DNA from: Bacteroides sp.
Lineage (GTDB): Bacteria > Bacteroidota > Bacteroidia > Bacteroidales > Muribaculaceae
Assembly (NCBI GenBank): GCA_014802045.1
Contig: JAAVDA010000020.1
Location: 17,448-81,447 of the forward strand
Length of the DNA stretch: 64,000 nt
Reading direction: 5' to 3'
The translations under genes and the position numbers were made by a program. Below the pieces are notes generated by a model. It was not told where the DNA came from and did no database searches. It saw nothing but the letters and a program-made list of their open reading frames with translations. This document shows, piece after piece, positions 35,008 to 43,257 of this stretch; the stretch's first letter is position 1; each line of letters opens with the position of its first letter.

Positions 35008-38000
35008 ATGGATATGACTACACCCGCGCGTCCGACCAAGGTTTTGCTCCTCGGCAGCGGCGCGCTCAAGATAGGCGAAGCCGGCGAATTTGACTATTCC
35101 GGCTCACAGGCTCTCAAGGCCATGAAAGAGGAGGGCATCGCTACGGTGCTCATCAATCCCAACATCGCAACCGTACAGACCTCCGAAGGATTTGCCGACA
35201 AAATCTATTTTCTGCCGGTGACTCCATATTTCGTTGAAAAAGTGATAGAGCGTGAACGGCCTGACGGCATTATGCTCGCTTTCGGCGGCCAGACGGCGCT
35301 CAACTGCGGCGTGGCTCTCTACGAGAGCGGTGTGCTTGACCGCTACGGTGTGAGAGTGCTCGGCACCCCGGTGAGAGCCATCATGGACACTGAAGACCGT
35401 GAACTCTTCGTGAAGAAGCTCGATGAAATCGGAGTGAAGACAATAAAGAGCGAAGCGGTAAATACTGTGGCCGATGCTCTCGAAGCGGCCGAACGCCTCG
35501 GCTATCCGGTGATTGTCCGGGCTGCATATGCGCTCGGAGGTCTCGGCAGCGGTTTCTGCGACAATGAGCAGGAACTCGTGGCGCTGACCGAAAAGGCGCT
35601 ATCATTCTCCCCGCAGGTGCTGGTGGAGAAATCACTCAAGGGGTGGAAAGAGGTGGAATATGAAGTGGTGCGCGACCGTTTTGACAACTGCATCACAGTC
35701 TGCAATATGGAAAACTTCGACCCGCTGGGTATCCATACCGGTGAATCTATAGTTGTGGCTCCATCGCAGACCCTATCCAACGAAGATTACCACTATCTGC
35801 GCAAGCTCGCCATAAAAATAATCCGTCATATCGGTATCGTGGGAGAATGCAATGTGCAGTATGCGTTTGACCCTCAGTCTATGGACTATCGCGTGATTGA
35901 AGTCAACGCACGCCTGAGCCGCTCATCGGCTCTCGCTTCGAAAGCCACCGGCTATCCGCTGGCATTCGTAGCAGCCAAACTCGGACTTGGCTACGGACTT
36001 TTTGACCTCAAAAATTCCGTGACTAAGGAAACCTCGGCTTTCTTCGAACCGGCTCTCGACTATATCGTGTGTAAGATACCTCGCTGGGATCTCGGCAAAT
36101 TTCACGGTGTGCGCCGCGAAATCGGCTCTTCGATGAAATCGGTGGGCGAAGTTATGGCTATCGGACGCACCTTTGAAGAAGCAATCCAGAAGGGTCTCCG
36201 CATGATTGGGCAAGGGATGCACGGATTCGTGGGCAACCATCCGCTTGACGTCAAGAACATCGACAAGGCTCTTAGCGAACCAACAGATAAGCGCGTGTTT
36301 GTAATCTCTCAGGCGATGCAGCAGGGCTACAATGTGGAGCGCATACACGAGCTCACCAAAATAGACCGTTGGTTTCTCTTCCGCCTTCAGAATATAGTGA
36401 ACACTGCCGCAGAACTCTCCGCCACCACAGATTTAGCCTCGCTCTCTCCGGCTCTGCTACGGCAGGCAAAAGAGCAGGGATTTTCCGACTTTCAGATTGG
36501 CAGGTGCATGCTGCATGAAGCCATGACCGACCCTGAGAAAACTATCCTCGCTATAAGAGACTACCGCAAGGAGCTGGGAATAGTGCCTGTGGTGAAACAG
36601 ATCGACACTCTTGCCGCCGAATATCCTGCGCAGACCAACTATCTTTACCTCACCTACAATGGTTCGGAAAACGATGTGAACTATCTGCATGACCACCGCT
36701 CAATAGTGGTGCTCGGCTCTGGAGCCTACCGCATAGGCAGCTCTGTGGAGTTTGACTGGTGTTCTGTCAATGCGCTCATGACAGTGAAGAAAGAGGGATG
36801 GCGCTCGGTGATGATCAACTATAATCCGGAGACAGTGTCTACGGACTATGATATGTGCGACCGTCTCTATTTCGACGAGCTGACTTTTGAAAGAGTGATG
36901 GACATCCTTGATCTGGAGCAACCCCACGGAGTGATACTGTCTGTAGGCGGCCAGATTCCCAACAATCTCGCCACCAGACTTGACGACAGCAAGGTCAACA
37001 TTCTCGGCACCTCGGCCAAAAGTATAGACAATGCCGAAGACCGCAATAAATTCTCGGCAATGCTCGACCGCCTCGGTATAGACCAGCCTCGCTGGCGTGA
37101 GCTCACAAGCTTCGATGATATCAACCGTTTTATCGATGAGGTTGGCTTCCCGGTGCTCGTGCGCCCGAGCTACGTGCTCTCCGGAGCGGCCATGAATGTG
37201 TGCAGCAACCCCGACGAGCTTGAACGTTTCCTGCGTCTGGCTGCCAATGTGTCAAAGCAGCATCCGGTTGTGGTGAGCGAGTTTATTCAGAATGCCAAAG
37301 AGATAGAGATGGATGCCGTGGCTCAGGATGGAGAGATAAAGGTCTATGCCATTTCCGAGCATATCGAATATGCCGGCGTGCATTCCGGCGACGCCACAAT
37401 ACAGTTCCCGCCCCAGAAACTCTATGTGGAGACTATGCGACGCATCAAAAAGGTGTCGCAGCAGATAGCAAAGGCTCTTGAAATCTCCGGGCCGTTCAAT
37501 ATCCAGTTTCTTGCCAAGAACAATGACATCAAGGTGATTGAGTGCAACCTGCGTGCGTCGCGCTCCTTCCCCTTCGTGAGCAAGGTGCTGAAAATTAACT
37601 TTATTGACCTTGCCACAAAGGTGATGCTCGGCATTCCGGTAGAGAAACCCCACAAAAACGCATTCGACCTCGACTATGTGGGTATCAAAGCCTCCCAGTT
37701 CAGTTTCTCACGTCTTCAGGGAGCCGACCCGGTGTCGGGGGTTGACATGGCATCGACCGGTGAGGTGGGCTGCATAGGTGTAGACACTTCCGAGGCTATA
37801 CTCAAAGCCATGCTGTCGGTGGGGCTGCGTGTGCCGCAGAAAGGCATACTTCTTTCCACAGGCACTCCAAAGCAGAAAGCCGATATGCTCGATGCCGCCC
37901 ATATGCTCCACAACAAGGGCTACCGTCTCTATGCTACCGGAGGCACACACCGCTTCCTTAACGACAATGGCATTCCGGCCATCAAGGTCTATTGGCCGAG

Positions 38001-38241
38001 TCAGACCGATGAGCAACCGCAGGCTCTGCAACTGCTCCACGACAAGGAGATAGACCTCGTGGTCAACATTCCGAAAAACCTGACTCCTACCGAACTCGGC
38101 AATGGCCACAAGATACGCCGTGCGGCCATCGACCTCAACATACCGTTGCTCACAAATGCACGTCTGGCATCGGCATTTATCAAGGCATTTACAGAACTTC
38201 CTCTCGATGACATCGAGATAAAACCCTGGGACGAGTACTGA
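35008..38241 (+). CDS. carB: Carbamoyl-phosphate synthase large subunit, operon copy
   Basis: 1077 aa, complete. Same architecture as the copy at 26968: ATP-grasp 1 (FDYSGSQALKAMKEEGI, ENFDPLGIHTGESIVVAP), ATP-grasp 2 (VLGSGAYRIGSSVEFDWCSV, IECNLRASRSFPFVSKVLKI), and the MGS-like allosteric domain (YATGGTHRFLNDNGIPAIKV). By eye the two copies are strongly alike in the synthetase parts and clearly different in the last 140 residues. The start used, MDMTTPARPTKVLLLGSGAL, is 10 residues longer than in the other copy. Its stop overlaps the prmC start by one base (TGATG). Confidence 0.97.
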   Translation: MDMTTPARPTKVLLLGSGALKIGEAGEFDYSGSQALKAMKEEGIATVLINPNIATVQTSEGFADKIYFLPVTPYFVEKVIERERPDGIMLAFGGQTALNCGVALYESGVLDRYGVRVLGTPVRAIMDTEDRELFVKKLDEIGVKTIKSEAVNTVADALEAAERLGYPVIVRAAYALGGLGSGFCDNEQELVALTEKALSFSPQVLVEKSLKGWKEVEYEVVRDRFDNCITVCNMENFDPLGIHTGESIVVAPSQTLSNEDYHYLRKLAIKIIRHIGIVGECNVQYAFDPQSMDYRVIEVNARLSRSSALASKATGYPLAFVAAKLGLGYGLFDLKNSVTKETSAFFEPALDYIVCKIPRWDLGKFHGVRREIGSSMKSVGEVMAIGRTFEEAIQKGLRMIGQGMHGFVGNHPLDVKNIDKALSEPTDKRVFVISQAMQQGYNVERIHELTKIDRWFLFRLQNIVNTAAELSATTDLASLSPALLRQAKEQGFSDFQIGRCMLHEAMTDPEKTILAIRDYRKELGIVPVVKQIDTLAAEYPAQTNYLYLTYNGSENDVNYLHDHRSIVVLGSGAYRIGSSVEFDWCSVNALMTVKKEGWRSVMINYNPETVSTDYDMCDRLYFDELTFERVMDILDLEQPHGVILSVGGQIPNNLATRLDDSKVNILGTSAKSIDNAEDRNKFSAMLDRLGIDQPRWRELTSFDDINRFIDEVGFPVLVRPSYVLSGAAMNVCSNPDELERFLRLAANVSKQHPVVVSEFIQNAKEIEMDAVAQDGEIKVYAISEHIEYAGVHSGDATIQFPPQKLYVETMRRIKKVSQQIAKALEISGPFNIQFLAKNNDIKVIECNLRASRSFPFVSKVLKINFIDLATKVMLGIPVEKPHKNAFDLDYVGIKASQFSFSRLQGADPVSGVDMASTGEVGCIGVDTSEAILKAMLSVGLRVPQKGILLSTGTPKQKADMLDAAHMLHNKGYRLYATGGTHRFLNDNGIPAIKVYWPSQTDEQPQALQLLHDKEIDLVVNIPKNLTPTELGNGHKIRRAAIDLNIPLLTNARLASAFIKAFTELPLDDIEIKPWDEY

Positions 38242-39095
38242 TGACTATTTCCCAACTTTGCACCGAAGCACGCCGGGAGCTCGAAAGAAAATTCGCTCCC
38301 GGCGAGGCTCAGGCGCTCGTGCGCGAGACAATGGGTCGGCTCAAAGGTTATTCGGCTGTTGACCTCGTGGTGAATGGCGATAAGGAAGCCAGCGATTTTA
38401 TTGAGGCTAAAGTGAGAGAAGTGACGAAACGTCTGCTCAACAACGAACCGATACAATACATCTTCGGGCGGGCTAACTTCTATGGTCTGGATTTCACAGT
38501 GACTCCCGATGTGCTGATACCGCGGCCTGAGACGGCTGAACTTGTAGACTTCATAGTGAAACGCTACTCCGGCCAGACTGACCTCAGAGTGCTCGACATC
38601 TGCACCGGTTCGGGATGCATAGCGTGTGCGCTCGGGCGCAACCTGCCTTTTTCAGAAGTCACTGCCATCGACATCTCACCTCTGGCTCTTGATGTGGCAA
38701 GGCGCAACGCCGCAGACCTTAAGGTGAAAGTGAAGTTCGAGCAGGCCGACATCTTTGCGCTTGCTCCCCCCGACAGAGCGTGTTTCGACATCATCGTGAG
38801 CAATCCTCCCTATATTGCCGATTCCGAACGCCAGCTCATGGATGCCAATGTGATTGACCACGAGCCGCATCTGGCTCTTTTCGTGCCTGATGATAATCCG
38901 ATCGCATTCTACCGTGTGATAAGCGGCTATGCGCTTAAGGCTCTCTGCCCTGGAGGAACCATATGGTTTGAAATCAATCCTCTTTATGCTGTAAGCCTGG
39001 TAGAGATGATGGAATCCGCCGGTTGGGAAGATGTGACCCTCGACCGTGACACCTCAGGCCATCTTCGCTTTCTCACCGCCACTCTTCCCTTATGA
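38241..39095 (+). CDS. prmC: Release factor glutamine methyltransferase PrmC/HemK
   Basis: 284 aa. N-terminal helical domain (about 1-80), then the SAM-dependent methyltransferase: GRANFYGLDFTVTPDVLIPR, VLDICTGSGCIACALG (SAM loop) and the catalytic NPPY in IIVSNPPYIADSER. It methylates the Gln of the GGQ motif in RF1/RF2. One-base overlap with carB and 4-base overlap (ATGA) with recX show translational coupling within the car operon. Confidence 0.96.
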   Translation: MTISQLCTEARRELERKFAPGEAQALVRETMGRLKGYSAVDLVVNGDKEASDFIEAKVREVTKRLLNNEPIQYIFGRANFYGLDFTVTPDVLIPRPETAELVDFIVKRYSGQTDLRVLDICTGSGCIACALGRNLPFSEVTAIDISPLALDVARRNAADLKVKVKFEQADIFALAPPDRACFDIIVSNPPYIADSERQLMDANVIDHEPHLALFVPDDNPIAFYRVISGYALKALCPGGTIWFEINPLYAVSLVEMMESAGWEDVTLDRDTSGHLRFLTATLPL

Positions 39096-39580
39096 TCCGT
39101 CAGATCACTCCCCTGCAGGCTCTTGAGCGGTTGCGTAATCTTTGTGCCCGCTCCGAGCAGTGTGAGCATGACCTTCGGGAGAAAATGCGCAGATGGAAAA
39201 TATCTGCCGACGCAGCTGAAAAGATTATCGCACGGCTGCGCAAGGAGCGGTTTGTAGACAACAGCCGTTTTGCCCATGCCTATACCCGCGACAAGCACCT
39301 GTTTTCTCACTGGGGCCGACTGAAAATCACCTCCGGCCTACGGGCAAAACGGATAGACAGCAATCTCATCAGCGATGCGCTCTCCGAGGAGATTGACGAA
39401 GACGCTTACAGAGCTACTGCTCTCAGGCTGCTGCGCAACAAAATCCCCTCAGTCGACGAGCCTAAATCATATGAAGGACTCAACAAACTGTTTCGCTATG
39501 CTGTGGGGCGCGGCTATGAGCCGGCGATGGTTATGCAACTGCTGAAGAGCCACGAACTATGGGACGACGGGCAGAGATAG
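39092..39580 (+). CDS. recX: RecX family regulatory protein
   Basis: 162 aa, usual RecX size. Three-helix repeats are seen: ALERLRNLCARSEQCEHDLR, RLRKERFVDNSRFAHAYTRD and the last repeat YEGLNKLFRYAVGRGYEPAM. RecX binds RecA filaments and modulates recombinase activity. It is not next to recA here but inside the car-prmC-comF operon. Confidence 0.92.
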   Translation: MIRQITPLQALERLRNLCARSEQCEHDLREKMRRWKISADAAEKIIARLRKERFVDNSRFAHAYTRDKHLFSHWGRLKITSGLRAKRIDSNLISDALSEEIDEDAYRATALRLLRNKIPSVDEPKSYEGLNKLFRYAVGRGYEPAMVMQLLKSHELWDDGQR

Positions 39581-40269
39581 CCAAGGCATGGCTTGATGAC
39601 CTTGCAGGAGTGATATTTCCGCGTGTGTGCGAAGTGTGCTCACGCTCACTCACCCACGGCGAGGATACGCTCTGCCTCTACTGCCATACGGAGATGCCAC
39701 GGGTGGGAGTACACAACGATTCATTCAACATTATTCATAAACGGCTTGCCGGGAATATCCCTGTGGAGCGTGCCGCCTCATGGTTCTATTACTATCGCGA
39801 CAATCCCTTCGCTCTAATGATTCAGAGGGCCAAATACAATTCGCGTCCCGCGCTGGCCAAGCGTCTTGCCACAATGTATGCTCACGAGATTGCACCCGAC
39901 GGATTCTTTGACGGTATAGACGCCATAGTCCCGATTCCTCTCCATTGGTTCAAGAAGTTCAGGAGAGGCTATAATCAGTCGGAAGAGATAGCCTCCGGGA
40001 TAGCAGCCGTAACAAATCTGCCTGTAGAGGCCGGCCTGCTGAAAGCACGCCGCCACTCCACACAGACACGTCGCAACGCCTACGACCGCTGGCTGAACAC
40101 GCGTCATATATTCTCAGTGGCCGATGCTTCACTCATTGCCGGACGCCATCTGCTTCTGGTGGATGATGTGCTCACCACCGGAGCTACGATGCTCGGCTGC
40201 ATGGAGGCAATCCACGCAGCCGATCCATCGGCTAAGATAAGCGTGCTCACTCTCGGCCTCACCCACTGA
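39559..40269 (+). CDS. comF: ComF family phosphoribosyltransferase-like protein
   Basis: 236 aa. The N-terminal zinc-finger-like Cys set (RVCEVCSRSL, LCLYCHTEM) precedes a PRTase fold with PIPLHWFKKFRRGYNQSEEI and the PRPP loop VDDVLTTGATMLGC. ComF/GntX proteins support natural transformation or metabolism of imported DNA; the exact reaction is unclear. It overlaps recX by 22 bp and ends the operon, 4 bp from the convergent metallopeptidase. Confidence 0.93.
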   Translation: MGRRAEIAKAWLDDLAGVIFPRVCEVCSRSLTHGEDTLCLYCHTEMPRVGVHNDSFNIIHKRLAGNIPVERAASWFYYYRDNPFALMIQRAKYNSRPALAKRLATMYAHEIAPDGFFDGIDAIVPIPLHWFKKFRRGYNQSEEIASGIAAVTNLPVEAGLLKARRHSTQTRRNAYDRWLNTRHIFSVADASLIAGRHLLLVDDVLTTGATMLGCMEAIHAADPSAKISVLTLGLTH

Positions 40270-40273
40270 AAGC

Positions 40274-41146
40274 CTAAAGCGAAGAATAGGAGGGGCTGAA
40301 TGTGTCGGCTCCGTCGAGAGTGCCGTTTTCTATCCCTTTTCGGAGCCAACGCGAACGCTGGGCACTCGTGCCGTGGTTGAACGACTCCGGCACAGCATAG
40401 CCCTGAGCTTTTTTCTGCAGATAATCATCGCCTATCTTAAGGGCCGCATCAAGCGCCTCGTCTACGTCGCCCGGCTCGATTGAACCAAACATACGGTTGT
40501 CATGATGAGCCCACATTCCGGCCAGATAATCGGCCTGAAGTTCCAGGCGCACACTGATTTTATTAGCTTCAGCCTCGCTCAGGCGACTCATCTGTTCGTG
40601 AGCGCTATCGAGTATGCCAAGCTGGTCTTGCACCGCATGACCCACTTCATGAGCCACCACATAGGCATAGGCGAAGTCACCACCCGCCCCGATGGTCTGA
40701 CGCATGTCGCGCAGGAAAGAGAGGTCTATATACACACACTGGTCTGCCGAACAGTAGAACGGCCCCATAGATGATGATGCGCCTCCACAACCACTCTGCA
40801 CCGAACCGGTGAACAGCACCAGTTTCGGCGGCTCATACGTGCGACCCATCTTGCGGAACTGTTCGGCCCACACATCTTCCGTGCCGGCAAGAATGGTAGA
40901 TGTGAACTCGGCCAGTTCCTGCTCCTCGGCCGTAGGAGTATATGCCTGCTCGGTTGTGGAGCCGCCGCCCATAAGGGTGCCGGCATTCTGCATCACTACA
41001 TCCAGAGGGTTTCCCCCTGAAATCCAAGCTATCAGAGCTGCGACAATCACCGCTCCGATACCACCTCCAACAGCCAATCCACGTCCGCCGGAACGCCCGC
41101 GCCGGTCGTCGATATTACTGCTCTGTCGTCGTCCGTCAAGTCTCAT
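40274..41146 (-). CDS. YpfJ/KPN_02809-type neutral zinc metallopeptidase
   Basis: 290 aa. The N-terminal basic stretch MRLDGRRQSSNIDDRRG is followed by a single membrane helix at about 25-43 (GLAVGGGIGAVIVAALIAW). The catalytic HEVGHAVQDQLG motif (HExxH) is near residue 170, preceded by YIDLSFLRDM and followed by ELQADYLAGMWAHH, which supplies the third ligand. The family's substrate is unknown. Likely membrane-anchored with the active domain outside the cytoplasm. It stands 44 bp upstream-adjacent to murI's 3' end and may be cotranscribed with it. Confidence 0.93.
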   Translation of the reverse strand: MRLDGRRQSSNIDDRRGRSGGRGLAVGGGIGAVIVAALIAWISGGNPLDVVMQNAGTLMGGGSTTEQAYTPTAEEQELAEFTSTILAGTEDVWAEQFRKMGRTYEPPKLVLFTGSVQSGCGGASSSMGPFYCSADQCVYIDLSFLRDMRQTIGAGGDFAYAYVVAHEVGHAVQDQLGILDSAHEQMSRLSEAEANKISVRLELQADYLAGMWAHHDNRMFGSIEPGDVDEALDAALKIGDDYLQKKAQGYAVPESFNHGTSAQRSRWLRKGIENGTLDGADTFSPSYSSL

Positions 41147-41190
41147 AGTTCAATAGATTTAGAGTAAGACTATAGTAAATAAAAATTATA

Positions 41191-42030
41191 TCAAAGTATG
41201 TCGACATGGTCCACCTCCACAGGCTCTTCAAGGAATATGCGGGCCAGATCATTGAATTTATCAGGATTCTCTGTTGTGAGATAGCTGCATCTGCCTCCAC
41301 GAGCTATCCGGCTATCCATCTCCGGATGGCGTCTGAGATAGTCTGCCAGACTATCTGCCACAATCTCACCCTGATTCACCACCTTTACCGAAGAGGGCAC
41401 TGCGGCACGGATTTTCGGATAGAGAAGAGGATAATGGGTGCATGCAAGCACGATGGTGTCAATCGTCGAATCTTGAGAGAGAAGAGTCCTTACGTATTTA
41501 TCCACAAAATAGTCGGCCCCGGGACCTGACGCTTCGTTGTTCTCAACAATAGGAGCCCACATAGGACAAGCCTGAGACACCACTTTGAACGAAGGAAACA
41601 GTTTTGCAACCTCCATGTCATAACTACCGCTATTGACCGTTCCTTCAGTGCCCATTATACCGATGGTGCCTGACGATGAGAGGTTGCCGATTATCTCTGC
41701 CGTAGGTCTGATCACCCCGAGCACACGGTTGGCGGGATTAATAGCCGGAAGGTCATTTTGCTGAATGGTGCGGAGAGCCTTGGCCGAAGCTGTGTTGCAG
41801 GCGAGAATAACGAGCGGACAGCCGCGCCCGAACAGATATTTCACCGCCTCCAGAGTAAACTTATAGACCACATCATAGGAGCGGGAGCCGTAGGGGGCTC
41901 TTGCATTGTCGCCAAGATACAGATAGTCGAGCTCAGGGAGTTTCTTGCGCAACTCCTTGAGAATAGTCAGTCCGCCATAACCGGAGTCAAACACTCCTAT
42001 CGGTCCTCTATGCATATTGTTGTCTATCAT
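41191..42030 (-). CDS. murI: Glutamate racemase
   Basis: 279 aa from ATG 42030 (MIDNNMHRGPIGVFDSGYGG); 7 more in-frame codons upstream would fall in the terminator hairpin. Signatures: GVFDSGYGGLTILKEL, the first catalytic Cys in LVILACNTASAKAL and the second in TIVLACTHYPLL. It converts L- to D-glutamate for peptidoglycan. Its ATG is 12 nt past a strong hairpin (42042-42074) that ends the bamA/skp run. Confidence 0.95.
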   Translation of the reverse strand: MIDNNMHRGPIGVFDSGYGGLTILKELRKKLPELDYLYLGDNARAPYGSRSYDVVYKFTLEAVKYLFGRGCPLVILACNTASAKALRTIQQNDLPAINPANRVLGVIRPTAEIIGNLSSSGTIGIMGTEGTVNSGSYDMEVAKLFPSFKVVSQACPMWAPIVENNEASGPGADYFVDKYVRTLLSQDSTIDTIVLACTHYPLLYPKIRAAVPSSVKVVNQGEIVADSLADYLRRHPEMDSRIARGGRCSYLTTENPDKFNDLARIFLEEPVEVDHVDIL

Positions 42031-42041
42031 AATCAAAAGCA

Positions 42042-42074
42042 ACGGCCTCAATACTTAGAACGTATCGAGGCCGT
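42042..42074 (-). terminator. Hairpin between ompH and murI
   Basis: On the minus strand ACGGCCTCGATAC and GTATTGAGGCCGT (13 bp, one G-U pair, 7-nt loop), then TGCTTTTGATT and the murI ATG. It probably ends the uppS-bamA-skp transcript; partial read-through would feed murI. Confidence 0.75.
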
Positions 42075-42102
42075 GAAATGGTTCGGTGTTAGTTGGGTAA
42101 TC

Positions 42103-42600
42103 TTATTTGATACCGAGCTTTGAGCGAACAAGAGAGGTCACGTCGGTCACGTCGGCACCTACGTAGTTGGGCATCTGAGCCTCAAAGATAAAGGTGTAGT
42201 TGCCTTCCTTACCCACAGCCTGCACTGCATCGGCAATCTTCTGCTGAATAGGAGCAAGAAGCTGTTCCTGCTGCTTCTGGAGGTCTTCGTCGGCATTGAG
42301 ACGGAACTGCTGGATGCTATTGTTCATATTCTGAATCTCACCCATCTGACGGTCGCGGATAGACTTGGGGGTGTCTTCGGGGAGTTCCTGGAATGCAGCG
42401 TATTTCTTATCGAATTCGTCAGAGAGTTTCTTGAACTCGTCCTGGAATTTCTGAGCGGCAGCCTGAAGCTGCTCCTGAGCGGCCTTGGTATCGGGATGGT
42501 CTACGAAGATAGCCTGAGAGTTTACTACGGCAAACTTAGCCTGAGCGAACCCGATCATCGGGAGCGCAATCATAATAGCGACTAAAATTCTCTTAATCAT
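42103..42600 (-). CDS. OmpH/Skp family periplasmic chaperone
   Basis: 165 aa. Signal peptide MIKRILVAIMIALPMIGFAQ, then FAVVNSQAIF and a long charged helical hairpin (about 35-120, rich in Gln/Lys/Glu) as in Skp/OmpH. Skp trimers hold unfolded barrel proteins on the way to BamA. A paralogue lies directly upstream and bamA before that. It also has its own -7 box at 42643. Confidence 0.92.
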   Translation of the reverse strand: MIKRILVAIMIALPMIGFAQAKFAVVNSQAIFVDHPDTKAAQEQLQAAAQKFQDEFKKLSDEFDKKYAAFQELPEDTPKSIRDRQMGEIQNMNNSIQQFRLNADEDLQKQQEQLLAPIQQKIADAVQAVGKEGNYTFIFEAQMPNYVGADVTDVTSLVRSKLGIK

Positions 42601-42642
42601 ATCGTTTTCAGTGTTATTTTACTTTATTCTTAGTATATGGTG

Positions 42643-42650
42643 CAAAGATA
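42643..42650 (-). promoter_or_regulatory. -7 promoter box (TATCTTTG) before the second ompH/skp gene
   Basis: TATCTTTG on the minus strand 42 nt before ATG 42600, no clear -33 box. It may give this chaperone extra transcription independent of bamA. Confidence 0.5.
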
Positions 42651-42656
42651 CATCTT

Positions 42657-43172
42657 TTATTTGGAATATCCTAACTTGGCGAGCACCTCATTGCTGATAT
42701 CAATGCGGGGTGAGGCAAAAATGATGTCGGCCGACGAAGCGCGGTCAAAGATGCACTGATAGCCCCGCTCTTCGCTCACGGCTTTAACGGCATTATACAC
42801 CTCATCTTGAATCGGCTGCATGAGCTGCTGACGCATCTTGAACAGATCGCCTTCCGGACCGAAATACTTGTTGCGGAGCTCCACAGCCTCCTTCTCTTTG
42901 GCTGTGATTTTCTCTTCTTCTTTCTTTTTCTGGTCGTCGGTGAGGAAAACCATATTGGCCTTATAGTTCTTATAGAGCTCCTCTGCCTGCTGCGAGAGAG
43001 CCTCTACCTCTTTCTGCCATCGCTGAGAGAGCTGATTGACCTGCTGTGTGGCTATCTCGTAGGTTGGAATATTATCAAGCACATACTCCATGTCGACAAG
43101 CGCAAACTTCTGCGCCGAAGCGCCAAACACGCATCCGAGCATGGCTATTATCATTATAACTGTATTTCTCAT
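42657..43172 (-). CDS. OmpH/Skp family periplasmic chaperone, paralogue
   Basis: 171 aa. Signal peptide ending GASAQ, then KFALVDMEYVLDNIPTYEIA and a coiled-coil hairpin (WQKEVEALSQQAEELYKNYK, DQKKKEEEKITAKEKEAVEL). Related to its downstream neighbour, though clearly diverged. Tandem skp genes after bamA are common in Bacteroidales. Gap of 85 bp to bamA, in which I see nothing notable. Confidence 0.92.
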   Translation of the reverse strand: MRNTVIMIIAMLGCVFGASAQKFALVDMEYVLDNIPTYEIATQQVNQLSQRWQKEVEALSQQAEELYKNYKANMVFLTDDQKKKEEEKITAKEKEAVELRNKYFGPEGDLFKMRQQLMQPIQDEVYNAVKAVSEERGYQCIFDRASSADIIFASPRIDISNEVLAKLGYSK

Positions 43173-43257
43173 CAGAAGTAATTAAAATCAGTGTTTTTGT
43201 TTTTTTAGACGCTTGCGACTGCCAGAAGTTTAGTATCTGCAGTCAAGTTAAGCATTT

